Below, piece after piece: positions 1 to 7,509 of a DNA stretch of 50,787 nt. Below the pieces are notes generated by a model. That model ran no database searches and was not told the origin of the DNA. It saw nothing but the letters and a program-made list of their open reading frames with translations. The DNA lies in assembly GCF_913776015.1 (NCBI RefSeq), contig NZ_CAJYMD010000082.1:1-50787 (forward strand). The letters run 5' to 3'. Source of the DNA: an uncultured Oxalicibacterium sp. Its GTDB lineage: Bacteria > Pseudomonadota > Gammaproteobacteria > Burkholderiales > Burkholderiaceae_D. A program made the translations under genes and the position numbers. The stretch's first letter is position 1, and each line of letters starts with the position of its first letter.

Positions 1-429
1 TTCCGTCATGCGGTCGTGCAGCAGCGCCTGCACCTGTTCGATGGCTTCCGGCGACAGCGTTTTTTCGCCGCCCAGCAAACCGGTTTTCATCTGGATACGG
101 TAGCTGATCCCGCGCTCGATGCGGCGAATGTGCTGCATGCCACAATTGTGCGCGATATCGGTGGCCTTGCTGGCCCAAGGCGAGATCGTGCCAAAACGCG
201 GAATCACCACGAATTCTTCGCCTTCTCCACTGGCGTTAAATGGCTCGCCATAGGTGAGCAAACCGTCCAGGCGCTTCTGATCGTCTTCACTGATTGGCGC
301 GGAAGAGTCGACAAAATGTAGAAAACGGCCACTAATATCGGCGATCGAGCCGTCGATCTGGTGAAGTTGTTGCAGCAGACGTTGGGTACGGAAGGCAGAC
401 AGGGCGTTGGAGCCTGGCAGAATGAGCAT
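1..429 (-). CDS. purL: Phosphoribosylformylglycinamidine synthase, N-terminal part (cut by window edge)
   Basis: PurL makes formylglycinamidine ribonucleotide from FGAR, ATP and glutamine in purine synthesis. Only the first 143 codons are here, because the gene runs off the left edge; the family is about 1300 residues long. The N-terminus LPGSNALSAFR and the downstream stretches FLHFVD, TISPWASKATDIAHNCGM and RIERGI, followed by a region ending in LLHDRMTE, match the N-terminal domain of the large single-chain proteobacterial enzyme. The chosen ATG at 429 gives MLILPGSNALSAFR, the usual start. An in-frame ATG at 459 would add ten residues (MNACINHLLA) and has a G-rich stretch (GGGCGGA) six to seven bases upstream, so the start is not settled. 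Confidence 0.9.
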   Translation of the reverse strand, partial: MLILPGSNALSAFRTQRLLQQLHQIDGSIADISGRFLHFVDSSAPISEDDQKRLDGLLTYGEPFNASGEGEEFVVIPRFGTISPWASKATDIAHNCGMQHIRRIERGISYRIQMKTGLLGGEKTLSPEAIEQVQALLHDRMTE

Positions 430-643
430 GGCGAGAAGATGGTTGATGCAGGCGTTCATGAACGTCCGCCCGCGTTGAATCAGAAAGCAGAATTATACCG
501 TGACGCCGCTCTGCCCGCGAACAAAAGCCGGCCTGTGTGCGACCTGTATTTAGCCGGCTTGTGGTCTGTTATTCACGACAGTGAGCACACCGCGACGCCT
601 GCGCGCGAGCGCGGCAATAGTGAAAGCGGAATCGGCCCGGACT

Positions 644-1048
644 TCAGTTCCAGCGGCCGCCACGACCACCGATGCTGAAGCGCCCTGCCCCAAGCAAAAC
701 GATTGCCAGCGCCGTGAACAGGAACATGCCCTGCAATTCAAGCGACCAGCCGCCTGTCGAATTCAAGGTCCACAACTGCTTCATGTGAACGAGAAAAACG
801 GCAAAAACCATATTACCGGCGATGATAAGCGCGGCCAGACGTGACCAGACACCGAAGATCAACAGCACCGGTGCCAGCACTTCACCGACATAGACCAGAT
901 AGCCAACCGCCGCCGGCAGCCCGGCACTGGTGGCAGCACCGATCACGAAACTCGGCCCGCTCAAGATCTTCGCGACACCGTGCAAGAGAATCATGACGCC
1001 GAGCGCTACGCGCAGCAGCAGTTTGCCGAGATCGTCCGTATTGTTCAT
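644..1048 (-). CDS. DoxX family membrane protein
   Basis: This is a 134-residue inner-membrane protein of the DoxX/TQO small-subunit family. It opens with NTDDLGKLLLRVALGVMILL and has about four hydrophobic segments. The DoxX hallmarks are the LLRVALGVMILLHGVAK opening, the GLPAAVGYLVYVGEVLAPVLLI segment with its helix-breaking glycines, and a final hydrophobic helix ending in GRFSIGG. The start at 1048 has a good ribosome binding site (AAGGAGCC just before the ATG); the longer frame back to 1162 lacks one. The physiological role of stand-alone DoxX proteins is not settled; redox or quinone-linked roles have been proposed for relatives. It lies between purL and an AI-2E permease on the same strand, with gaps too wide to prove an operon. 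Confidence 0.85.
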   Translation of the reverse strand: MNNTDDLGKLLLRVALGVMILLHGVAKILSGPSFVIGAATSAGLPAAVGYLVYVGEVLAPVLLIFGVWSRLAALIIAGNMVFAVFLVHMKQLWTLNSTGGWSLELQGMFLFTALAIVLLGAGRFSIGGRGGRWN

Positions 1049-1183
1049 GGCTGGCTCCTTGGAAAGTGGATGCGATGCCGATGGCACTTGCGGCACATCG
1101 ATGCATTCTGGCTCGCCATCATACGCTGCAAGCTCGCAATGGCAAGGGGTTAGCCAAATCAAGGAAACGACTATCCCGCGCGT

Positions 1184-2377
1184 CTACTCCCCAAGCAGTT
1201 CGGATACGCCATGAAGCTCTTCTACATGATCGGAAACCACCTTGATGATGAAAATCAGTGGAATGCTGAGCAGCATGCCCCAGATGCCCCACAGCCAGGT
1301 CCAGAATAATAGCGAAACGAAAACCGCTGCCGCATTCATCTTTGCCATGCGACCTGTCATCCAGGTGGTCACGAAGGTGCCGATGATGGTGGAAATCACC
1401 AGCGTCGCGGCCGACACGGCGAGAATCGAGGAGATGGTTTCAAACTGCATGAATGCCGTCAGGCTCATGGCGACGATGATCAGCACCGTGCCGAAGTACG
1501 GAATGATGTGCAGCAGAGCAGCAGCTACCGCCCAGGCTCCGGCATTTTCCAGCCCGATCAGTTGCAATGCACCCCACATCAGCAAACCGAACAGCACATT
1601 GGTCACCAGCAGAATCAGCATGTAATTCTGGATCGATGCATTGATGGCATCAAGAATTTGAACCGTGATCTTGCGCGAAGACAGCGAACGACCACTGATG
1701 CGTACGATCTTGCGCTTGAACAAATCACCAGAGAGCAAAAAGAAAAACACCAGAAAGATCACGATGGTGGCTTGCCCCACAAATGCCACTGCGCCCATCG
1801 AACCGGCCCACAGCCATTGCGTGATGTTGAATACCGATTGATCGGTCAGCGACTTTTTGGGCATGGCGCGCATGCCGGCAACCTGATTGGTCGCCTTCTC
1901 GATTTCGGCTGCCGCCGCCTGCATTTGCTGGAAGGTACTGACTTCGCCGTTTTGCGCCTCCTTGAGCGAACGCGAAATCTTTTGCGTGGCTTCAGGCAAA
2001 TCTTTGAGAATCGAATTGAATTCATCGCGCAGGTTATAGGCACCCGCCAGCGTGCCGCAAACGATGGTAGACAGCACCAAACAGGTTCCGATCAGACGCG
2101 GGATGTGGATGCGCTCCAGCCATTGCACCAGCGGGTTAAGCGTGTAGGCGAGGAAAATGCCGAAGACCAGCGGAATGAAAAAACTGTGCCCGGCAGAAAG
2201 CGCCACGATCACTGCTACCGTGGCAAGGATCTTCAGGCTCAGGCCACGCGCATCCACGGGAAAATGCATCATTGGCGTGCGCGCATTACCAGCGGTGGCA
2301 GTCGCTGGTTCTTGTGTCGAATTCCGCGCTGCTACACTTCCCGCTACCGGGCTCTTTTCTGATTTTTCTTTTGACAT
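1184..2377 (-). CDS. AI-2E family transporter (PerM/YdiK-like permease)
   Basis: A 397-residue polytopic membrane protein of the AI-2E transporter family (PF01594). The first 40 residues are polar and rich in Ser, Thr and Ala. Two hydrophobic helices follow at about 48-82, ending in the family hallmark LAYTLNPLVQWLER. A soluble helical region at about 115-200 contains charged amphipathic segments, and several more helices fill the C-terminal half with HIIPYFGTVL and the closing LLSIPLIFIIKV. These are family features; the substrate is unknown, and many members do not move autoinducer-2. The ATG at 2377 (MSKEKSEKS) was chosen because upstream sequence in this frame does not look membrane-protein-like. 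The ribosome binding site is weak (GAG nine bases upstream). Confidence 0.85.
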   Translation of the reverse strand: MSKEKSEKSPVAGSVAARNSTQEPATATAGNARTPMMHFPVDARGLSLKILATVAVIVALSAGHSFFIPLVFGIFLAYTLNPLVQWLERIHIPRLIGTCLVLSTIVCGTLAGAYNLRDEFNSILKDLPEATQKISRSLKEAQNGEVSTFQQMQAAAAEIEKATNQVAGMRAMPKKSLTDQSVFNITQWLWAGSMGAVAFVGQATIVIFLVFFFLLSGDLFKRKIVRISGRSLSSRKITVQILDAINASIQNYMLILLVTNVLFGLLMWGALQLIGLENAGAWAVAAALLHIIPYFGTVLIIVAMSLTAFMQFETISSILAVSAATLVISTIIGTFVTTWMTGRMAKMNAAAVFVSLLFWTWLWGIWGMLLSIPLIFIIKVVSDHVEELHGVSELLGE

Positions 2378-2648
2378 GTTGTACTCGAATTGGCGATGTC
2401 CACACCTGTCATCGCTGTTAGATAATGCGCCTATGGCAACTGCAATAATGTTCGCTAACGTACAGATTGCAACAGGATCACGGCGATAGACTGGTTTCCA
2501 ATCTGAAAGGATGTCTATGCATTTCTTCAGATGCACGCCGCCTTCGGACGAGTTGCTTGAAACGGTTTTTTGGTTATCCAGAAGGTCACTTCAAGCCCTT
2601 GGGAACGATGGCGCATTCAGGGAAATAACAACCAGGAAAGGAATCGCC

Positions 2649-2798
2649 ATGCTCTACACCATTGCTGTCGTACTGCTGATCCTCTGGCTGCTCGGTTTGG
2701 TCAGTTCCTATACCATCGGCGGCTTTATTCATATTCTGCTGGTCATTGCGATCGTGCTGGTTCTGCTGCGCATCATCAGCGGCCGCAAGCCCATGTAG
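2649..2798 (+). CDS. Small membrane protein, Lmo0937 family
   Basis: A 49-residue peptide made of two hydrophobic helices, LYTIAVVLLILWLLGLV and IHILLVIAIVLVLLRII, joined by the conserved turn SSYTIGG and ending in a short basic tail (SGRKPM). This is the layout of the Lmo0937-family small membrane proteins, whose function is unknown. A strong ribosome binding site (CAGGAAAGGAA) sits eight bases before the ATG. A longer in-frame start at 2511 is possible but has no such signal. The gene stands alone and is followed 22 bases later by an intrinsic terminator, so it is probably a monocistronic unit. Its 5' flank (2378-2648) shows no other convincing gene. Confidence 0.75.
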   Translation: MLYTIAVVLLILWLLGLVSSYTIGGFIHILLVIAIVLVLLRIISGRKPM

Positions 2799-2819
2799 AC
2801 GGGGTATCTGCTCCTGACA

Positions 2820-2843
2820 AAAAGCCGCCTTCGGGCGGCTTTT
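2820..2843 (+). terminator. Rho-independent terminator after the small membrane protein
   Basis: Stem GCCGCC/GGCGGC with a TTCG tetraloop, flanked by an A run on the left and TTTTG on the right. It ends the 2649-2798 transcript and could act in both directions. Confidence 0.85.
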
Positions 2844-2867
2844 GTTTTGGCTGAAACGTTTATGGAA

Positions 2868-2908
2868 ATACCGACGTATAGAGGGTTCGAATCCCTCCGT
2901 CTGATCCA
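2868..2908 (+). other. tRNA 3'-end remnant (variable arm, T arm, acceptor strand, CCA)
   Basis: Bases 2881-2897 form a perfect T arm: GAGGG, loop TTCGAAT, CCCTC. They are followed by a seven-base acceptor-like strand (CGTCTGA), T, and CCA at 2906-2908. Just before lies ATAC-CGAC-GTAT (2868-2879), which can pair as a class II variable arm of the Ser/Leu/Tyr type. No matching 5' acceptor strand, D arm or anticodon arm is present upstream, where a terminator hairpin (2820-2843) occupies the space. This is therefore a 3' fragment and not a working tRNA gene. Such fragments are typically left by integration or deletion at a tRNA gene; no integrase is seen here. Confidence 0.5.
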
Positions 2909-3064
2909 AAGTGCATTCTCAGCTCCTGCACAATCGCGACAGTTGTTGCCATAACGCCCGAAACGGATCGTGGATGACAGACATTGTGCAAAAATTTCCC
3001 AACAGCTACTGCGCATCGCGTCCCGGCTTGGTAACATGGCGCCTTGTTTTCAGGAAGGATGTAC

Positions 3065-4312
3065 ATGCAGGTCGCGGTTATCGGTGCAGGTGTCGTTGGC
3101 GTATGTACCGCTTATTTTCTCGCCGAAGCCGGTCACGAAGTCGTGGTCATGGAGCGCCGCAATCATGTGGCCGAAGAAGCCAGCTTTGGTGATGCGGGCC
3201 TGCTCGCCTGCGATGCGGTCGCGCCACTGGCTGCACCAGGCATGCCGGCATCGGCGCTTTCGCTCCTGCGCAAAGCCAATTCGCCCTTCCTGATCTCGCA
3301 CAAATGGGATACCAGCGTCTGGCGCTGGCTACGGCAGTGGGCACGGGAAACGGATCTCGCGCACTACCAGATCAACCGCGAACGCATGCATCGACTGGCA
3401 GCCTATAGCCACCAGTTGATGTTGCAGTTGCGTGAACATTACCAACTGGATTACGAGCAGAACGCCGGCCTGCTGCAGGTATTTCGCAGCGAGCAGGAAT
3501 GGCAACAGGCACGCATCGCCATCGATTTCCTGCAAGCCGCAGGCGTGGCGCATAGCGCGCTTTCTGCCGAACAGACTCGCGCACTCGAACCGGGACTGCA
3601 TGCGCATACACCGCTAGCCGGTGCCTTGCATCTGCCCGATGCAGAATCAGGCAATTGCCCCTTGTTTGCACGCCAAATGCGCCAATTGGCGCAAAAGCTG
3701 GGCGTGGAATTTCATTTCGGCTGCAATGTACGCAGCATCCGGCAATCGCATCGTGGCGTCATGCTCGAAGTCGATAGCGCACATTATTCAGCGGACGCCG
3801 TCGTTCTTGCCACGGGTGCCGATAGCGGGACGCTACTGCGCTCACTCAAACTGTCCGTACCGATAATTAGCGCCCGATATCATGCCGCCACGGCAACGAT
3901 CCGTAATTTCGATGCCCTGCCCCTGAACGCCTTGATGGATGAACACCATAAGGTCTCGATCACGCGCCTTGGCAACCGACTGCGCGTAGCCGGAATGGCC
4001 GAACTCGGCAAACGTAACGACAAGGCACGCGACACAGCCATCAATACCTTGCTCAAGGTTGCCTACGACTGGTTTCCCGATGCCAGCAACTACAACGCAG
4101 CGACATTCTGGAGCGGCAGCAGCCTGACGCTGCCCGACGGCGTACCACTGTTGGGTGCCTGCAATGTGCGCAATGTCTTCCTCAATATCGGCCACGGGTC
4201 TGCCGGTTGGACCATGGCTGCCGGTGCAGGCAAGCTGGTTGCCGATAGCATCTCCCAGCGCGCCACGGATATCGATGCGGACGGATTGACCGCCTTGCGT
4301 TACGCAGGCTGA
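3065..4312 (+). CDS. dadA: D-amino acid dehydrogenase
   Basis: DadA is an FAD enzyme on the inner face of the membrane. It oxidises D-amino acids such as D-alanine to 2-oxo acids and feeds electrons to the respiratory chain. The 415-residue length is close to the usual 420-435. Residues 5-12 give the dinucleotide fold VIGAGVVG, followed by AYFLAEAGHEVVVMERR. SFGDAGLL corresponds to the family's SxxNAG segment. ITRLGNRLRVAGMAEL and the C-terminal NIGHGSAGWTMAAGAGK also match DadA, the last being the FAD-proximal region. The ATG at 3065 was chosen from three clustered ATGs because AGGAAGG lies six bases before it. The alanine racemase gene alr is elsewhere in the window (21457-22536), not next to dadA. 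Confidence 0.9.
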   Translation: MQVAVIGAGVVGVCTAYFLAEAGHEVVVMERRNHVAEEASFGDAGLLACDAVAPLAAPGMPASALSLLRKANSPFLISHKWDTSVWRWLRQWARETDLAHYQINRERMHRLAAYSHQLMLQLREHYQLDYEQNAGLLQVFRSEQEWQQARIAIDFLQAAGVAHSALSAEQTRALEPGLHAHTPLAGALHLPDAESGNCPLFARQMRQLAQKLGVEFHFGCNVRSIRQSHRGVMLEVDSAHYSADAVVLATGADSGTLLRSLKLSVPIISARYHAATATIRNFDALPLNALMDEHHKVSITRLGNRLRVAGMAELGKRNDKARDTAINTLLKVAYDWFPDASNYNAATFWSGSSLTLPDGVPLLGACNVRNVFLNIGHGSAGWTMAAGAGKLVADSISQRATDIDADGLTALRYAG

Positions 4313-4442
4313 AAAAGCAACTCGGCTAGAATCAACTAACGGCATTGCATCTGTTTCATTCACCAGCTATGCCCATCTGCCCAAAGTGAGTGCAGTATGC
4401 GGGCAGGACAGCCGCTCTCCATTCCGTCGTGCACGAGTTTTC

Positions 4443-6008
4443 ATGATGCCTATTCAAACGCTTTATCCGGTCGGCGCTATTCGACGTATCGAAGAAGCCG
4501 CCCTGCGCAGCTTGCCGCCTTTCAGCCTCATGCAGCGTGCCGGCGCTGCCGGCGCACAACTCGCGCTGGAAATAGTGAGCGAACGCATGCAGGGCGCGCA
4601 GCGTCCTCCCAACATTCTCATTCTGGCCGGCCCCGGCAACAATGGTGGCGATGCGCTGGAAGCCGCCCATCTGCTGGCTTCGTCCTGCGAAGTCTCGGTA
4701 ATGCTGCTGGGCGCCGCCGACACACTACCGGCCGATGCGCAAATCGCCTTGCAACGCGCCAACGCCAGTCATCTGCATTGGCTGGAGGCAGACGCACTGC
4801 ACATCACGGACCAGAAATGGGACCTGATCATCGACGGCGTGTTCGGCATCGGCCTCGCGCGGCCGATCACCGGAACGATTGCCGCATTGATCAATCACGT
4901 CAATGCCAGTAATGTGCCTGTACTCTCGCTTGATGTACCGAGCGGGCTCGATGCCGACACCGGCAATGTGGTCGGGAAGGAGAATGGTTGCGCCGTGCAT
5001 GCCACCGTTACGCTGACGTTCATCGGCGACAAGCCCGGCCTGCATACCGGAGATGGGCGCGATCATGCAGGCGAGGTACGTGTCGCTTCCCTCGATATCG
5101 ATCCTGCCTACTTGCACGCAACCCGCATGCAAGTAGGCAGCATTGCGCATTTCAGCGAGCAGCTCAAACCGCGTCGGCATAACAGCCACAAAGGTACGTA
5201 TGGCGATGTCGTCATTCTTGGTGGTGCGCCGGGCATGCTGGGTGCGGCGGTACTGGCTGCACGTACGGCGGCCAAACTCGGTGCCGGGCGCGTTTACATG
5301 GCGACGCTGGACCCGCAATTCGCGCTGGACGTGCAACAGCCCGAAATCATGTGTCGTTCTGCAGAGGAACTGACGCTGGACCAACATGCCCTGATCGTCG
5401 GCCCCGGTCTTGGCACCACGCGCGCCGCGCAAACCATCGTTGCCAAGGCCTTGCAGGCGAACAGCCCGCTGGTACTCGATGCTGACGCTCTGAACCTGCT
5501 CGCCCTTGAACCCGGTTTGCAAAAAAAACTGGGCGTTCGCCATCAGCCAACAATCTTCACGCCGCATCCACTCGAAGCAGCACGCCTGCTCGATTGCGAC
5601 ACGGCCGCCATCCAGGCAGACCGTATTTCTGCCGCACGCACATTGGCTTCGCGCCTGCATGCGACAGTCATTCTCAAGGGTTCTGGTTCGATCACTGCGG
5701 AACCGGGTGAAGGCCGCATCGTCATCAATCCGACGGGCAATCCGGCATTGGCAACCGCAGGCGCTGGCGATGTCTTGTCAGGTGTGTGCGGTGCCCTGCT
5801 CGCGCAGAACTGGCCCGCCTGGCAGGCTGCCGTTGCGGCCGCCTGGTTGCATGGTCATGCTGCAGATCAGCTGGTGGCGCGCGGCATTGGCCCGATTGGC
5901 TTGACCGCAAGTGAACTGATTCCAGAAATCCGTCTTGCACTCAACCAATTGATCGCCACGCAAGGACGTGATTACTCCATCAATCGCTCAGACCAGTCGT
6001 CCGGCTGA
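4443..6008 (+). CDS. nnr: Bifunctional NAD(P)H-hydrate epimerase / ADP-dependent NAD(P)H-hydrate dehydratase
   Basis: This enzyme repairs NAD(P)HX, the hydrated damage product of NADH and NADPH. The N-terminal half (YjeF_N) epimerises R-NADHX to S-NADHX, and the C-terminal half dehydrates it using ADP. The 521-residue length fits the fused form. GPGNNGGDA at about residues 64-72 is the epimerase nucleotide loop. SLDVPSGLDADTG, GTYGDVVILGGAPGM and the C-terminal GNPALATAGAGDVLSG (ribokinase-like phosphate loop) mark the dehydratase. Paired ATGs at 4443 and 4446 are both possible starts, and the ribosome binding site is weak. The 3' end overlaps the convergent ATPase gene by 21 bases. Confidence 0.92.
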   Translation: MMPIQTLYPVGAIRRIEEAALRSLPPFSLMQRAGAAGAQLALEIVSERMQGAQRPPNILILAGPGNNGGDALEAAHLLASSCEVSVMLLGAADTLPADAQIALQRANASHLHWLEADALHITDQKWDLIIDGVFGIGLARPITGTIAALINHVNASNVPVLSLDVPSGLDADTGNVVGKENGCAVHATVTLTFIGDKPGLHTGDGRDHAGEVRVASLDIDPAYLHATRMQVGSIAHFSEQLKPRRHNSHKGTYGDVVILGGAPGMLGAAVLAARTAAKLGAGRVYMATLDPQFALDVQQPEIMCRSAEELTLDQHALIVGPGLGTTRAAQTIVAKALQANSPLVLDADALNLLALEPGLQKKLGVRHQPTIFTPHPLEAARLLDCDTAAIQADRISAARTLASRLHATVILKGSGSITAEPGEGRIVINPTGNPALATAGAGDVLSGVCGALLAQNWPAWQAAVAAAWLHGHAADQLVARGIGPIGLTASELIPEIRLALNQLIATQGRDYSINRSDQSSG

Positions 6009-6677
6009 AATCGTGATGGTGCGTTTGCACAATGCGGCAATCGAAGTATCGTGCGTCACCAGCACCAGCGTCGATTTACGCTCGTGATTCAACTCGAACA
6101 TCAGATTGATGACGGCCTCGCCGGTTGCCGCATCGAGACTGCCGGTCGGTTCGTCGGCAAATAGCAGAGGGGGTTCGCTGACGAATGCGCGAGCCAGTGC
6201 GACACGCTGCTGTTCGCCACCCGACAGATATTTGGGGTAGTGCCGTAGTCGAGACGACAAACCTACGCGTCCCAGCATGGCCTCCGCCTTTGCCTTGGCA
6301 TTCGGGTCGCCGCGTAACTCAAGCGGCAGCATGACGTTTTCCAATGCGGTCAAATGCCCCAGCAACTGGAAGGACTGAAAGACGAACCCCAGTTGGTTTT
6401 TGCGCAAACCTGCGCGGCCATCTTCATCCAGTTCGAAAATATCCGTTCCCGCCAGTCGAACTGTTCCGGCCGATGGTGTATCCAACCCTGCAAGTAGACC
6501 AAGCAAGGTCGACTTGCCGGAACCGGAGGCGCCGACGATGGCCAGCGTGTCACCCGCCTCGACGGTAAAATCGACACCACTCAGAATGGTCAATTCGCCG
6601 GTCGCATCGGCTACACGTTTGGTCAGATTGATCGCTTCGATTGCAGGAACTTGAGAAGAAAGAAAGGATTCAGGCAT
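5988..6677 (-). CDS. ABC transporter ATP-binding protein, YbbA/LolD-like
   Basis: A 229-residue ABC ATPase with Walker A GASGSGKS (49-56), Q-loop FVFQSF (98-103), signature [14 protein letters not shown] (151-164), Walker [10 protein letters not shown] (171-179) and switch His in VTHD (207-210). It belongs to the MacB/LolD/YbbA branch that partners FtsX-like permeases. Being divergent from tesA is the arrangement of ybbA in Escherichia coli, so YbbA is the best name. No permease gene (ybbP type) follows: downstream is the convergent nnr gene. The start codon shares the palindrome GCATGC with the tesA start, so the two coding regions overlap by two bases. No clear ribosome binding site is visible before it. 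Confidence 0.85.
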   Translation of the reverse strand: MPESFLSSQVPAIEAINLTKRVADATGELTILSGVDFTVEAGDTLAIVGASGSGKSTLLGLLAGLDTPSAGTVRLAGTDIFELDEDGRAGLRKNQLGFVFQSFQLLGHLTALENVMLPLELRGDPNAKAKAEAMLGRVGLSSRLRHYPKYLSGGEQQRVALARAFVSEPPLLFADEPTGSLDAATGEAVINLMFELNHERKSTLVLVTHDTSIAALCKRTITISAGRLV

Positions 6678-7323
6678 GCGTCACAAGATTGGTCGATATT
6701 TCTCGATGAAGGAATGGCTGTGCAGCGGTTTGCTGGTAGCGATGATGACACTGTCGATGCATGCCCATTCTGCATCAAAAGTCGTGCTCGTGCTTGGTGA
6801 CAGCCTGTCTGCCGAATACGGCCTGGCGCGCGGTGAAGGTTGGGTGAGTCTGATGGAAAAGCGCATGGCAACCGAAAAGGTGCCAGCCACCGTCGTTAAT
6901 GCCAGCATCAGCGGTGAAACCACGAGTGGCGGACGGGCACGGCTGCAAACTCTGCTGGAGCGTCACAAACCGAATGTCGTGGTGATCGAACTCGGTGCCA
7001 ACGACGCCTTGCGCGGCCTGTCGCTCCCGGCCACACGCGAGAACCTGTTGGCCATGACGCGTAGCGCACAAGCCATCAAGGCCAAGGTGGTGTTGGTCGG
7101 CATGCAAATTCCACCGAACTACGGCGGCGACTACACGCGCCAGTTTGCAGCCGTCTTCCCTGCTGTCGCCAAGGAAACCAATGCCGTCTTGGTGCCGTTC
7201 ATGCTCAAGGGCGTGGCTGAAAAACCGGAACTGTTTCAAGCGGACCGCATTCATCCCGCCCCTGCGGCCCACCCGATCATCCTCGACAATATCTGGCCGA
7301 AACTCAAACCATTGCTGCGTTAA
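6676..7323 (+). CDS. tesA: Acyl-CoA thioesterase I / lysophospholipase L1 / arylesterase
   Basis: TesA is a periplasmic SGNH hydrolase that cleaves acyl thioesters, lysophospholipids and aryl esters. The 215-residue product has a signal peptide of about 33 residues ending in HAHSA. The mature SGNH blocks are GDSLS (nucleophile Ser43), NASISGETTSGG (block II Gly), ELGANDALRG (block III Asn109) and DRIHP (Asp190 and His193). The sequence tracks E. coli TesA closely. The ATG at 6676 has AAAGGA eight bases upstream; an internal ATG at 6706 (MKEWLCSG) would still leave a good signal peptide but has no ribosome binding site. It is divergent from the YbbA-like ATPase and ends in a terminator shared with ppiD. 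Confidence 0.9.
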   Translation: MRHKIGRYFSMKEWLCSGLLVAMMTLSMHAHSASKVVLVLGDSLSAEYGLARGEGWVSLMEKRMATEKVPATVVNASISGETTSGGRARLQTLLERHKPNVVVIELGANDALRGLSLPATRENLLAMTRSAQAIKAKVVLVGMQIPPNYGGDYTRQFAAVFPAVAKETNAVLVPFMLKGVAEKPELFQADRIHPAPAAHPIILDNIWPKLKPLLR

Positions 7324-7450
7324 ACGACATGTGAACACATGGATAGCTGGCAGACCCCTGCGCATAGAGAACGTATTGATGTTCCCCGCACAGTTATCCT
7401 GGTTTAGCTAGCCATTGCCGCAATTCATTTGACTGCACAACCCCGAAAAC

Positions 7451-7478
7451 AAAAAGCCGCGTCGAAACGCGGCTTTTT
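7451..7478. terminator. Bidirectional terminator between tesA and ppiD
   Basis: Perfect stem AAAAAGCCGCGT/ACGCGGCTTTTT with loop CGAA. It has a T run on either strand and lies between two convergent genes, so it can end both transcripts. Confidence 0.88.
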
Positions 7479-7509
7479 TATGATCTGATCAATCGCGAGT
7501 CACGATCGA

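Noticed and set aside
2823-2908. Complete tRNA gene ending at 2908
   Set aside because: No 5' acceptor strand, D arm or anticodon arm; the space is taken by a terminator hairpin. Kept only as a 3' remnant.
2586-3066. Minus-strand frames with TEGFEPSI and GGIRTLYTS
   Set aside because: Typical false proteins made by reading through a tRNA T arm; no start signals or domain.
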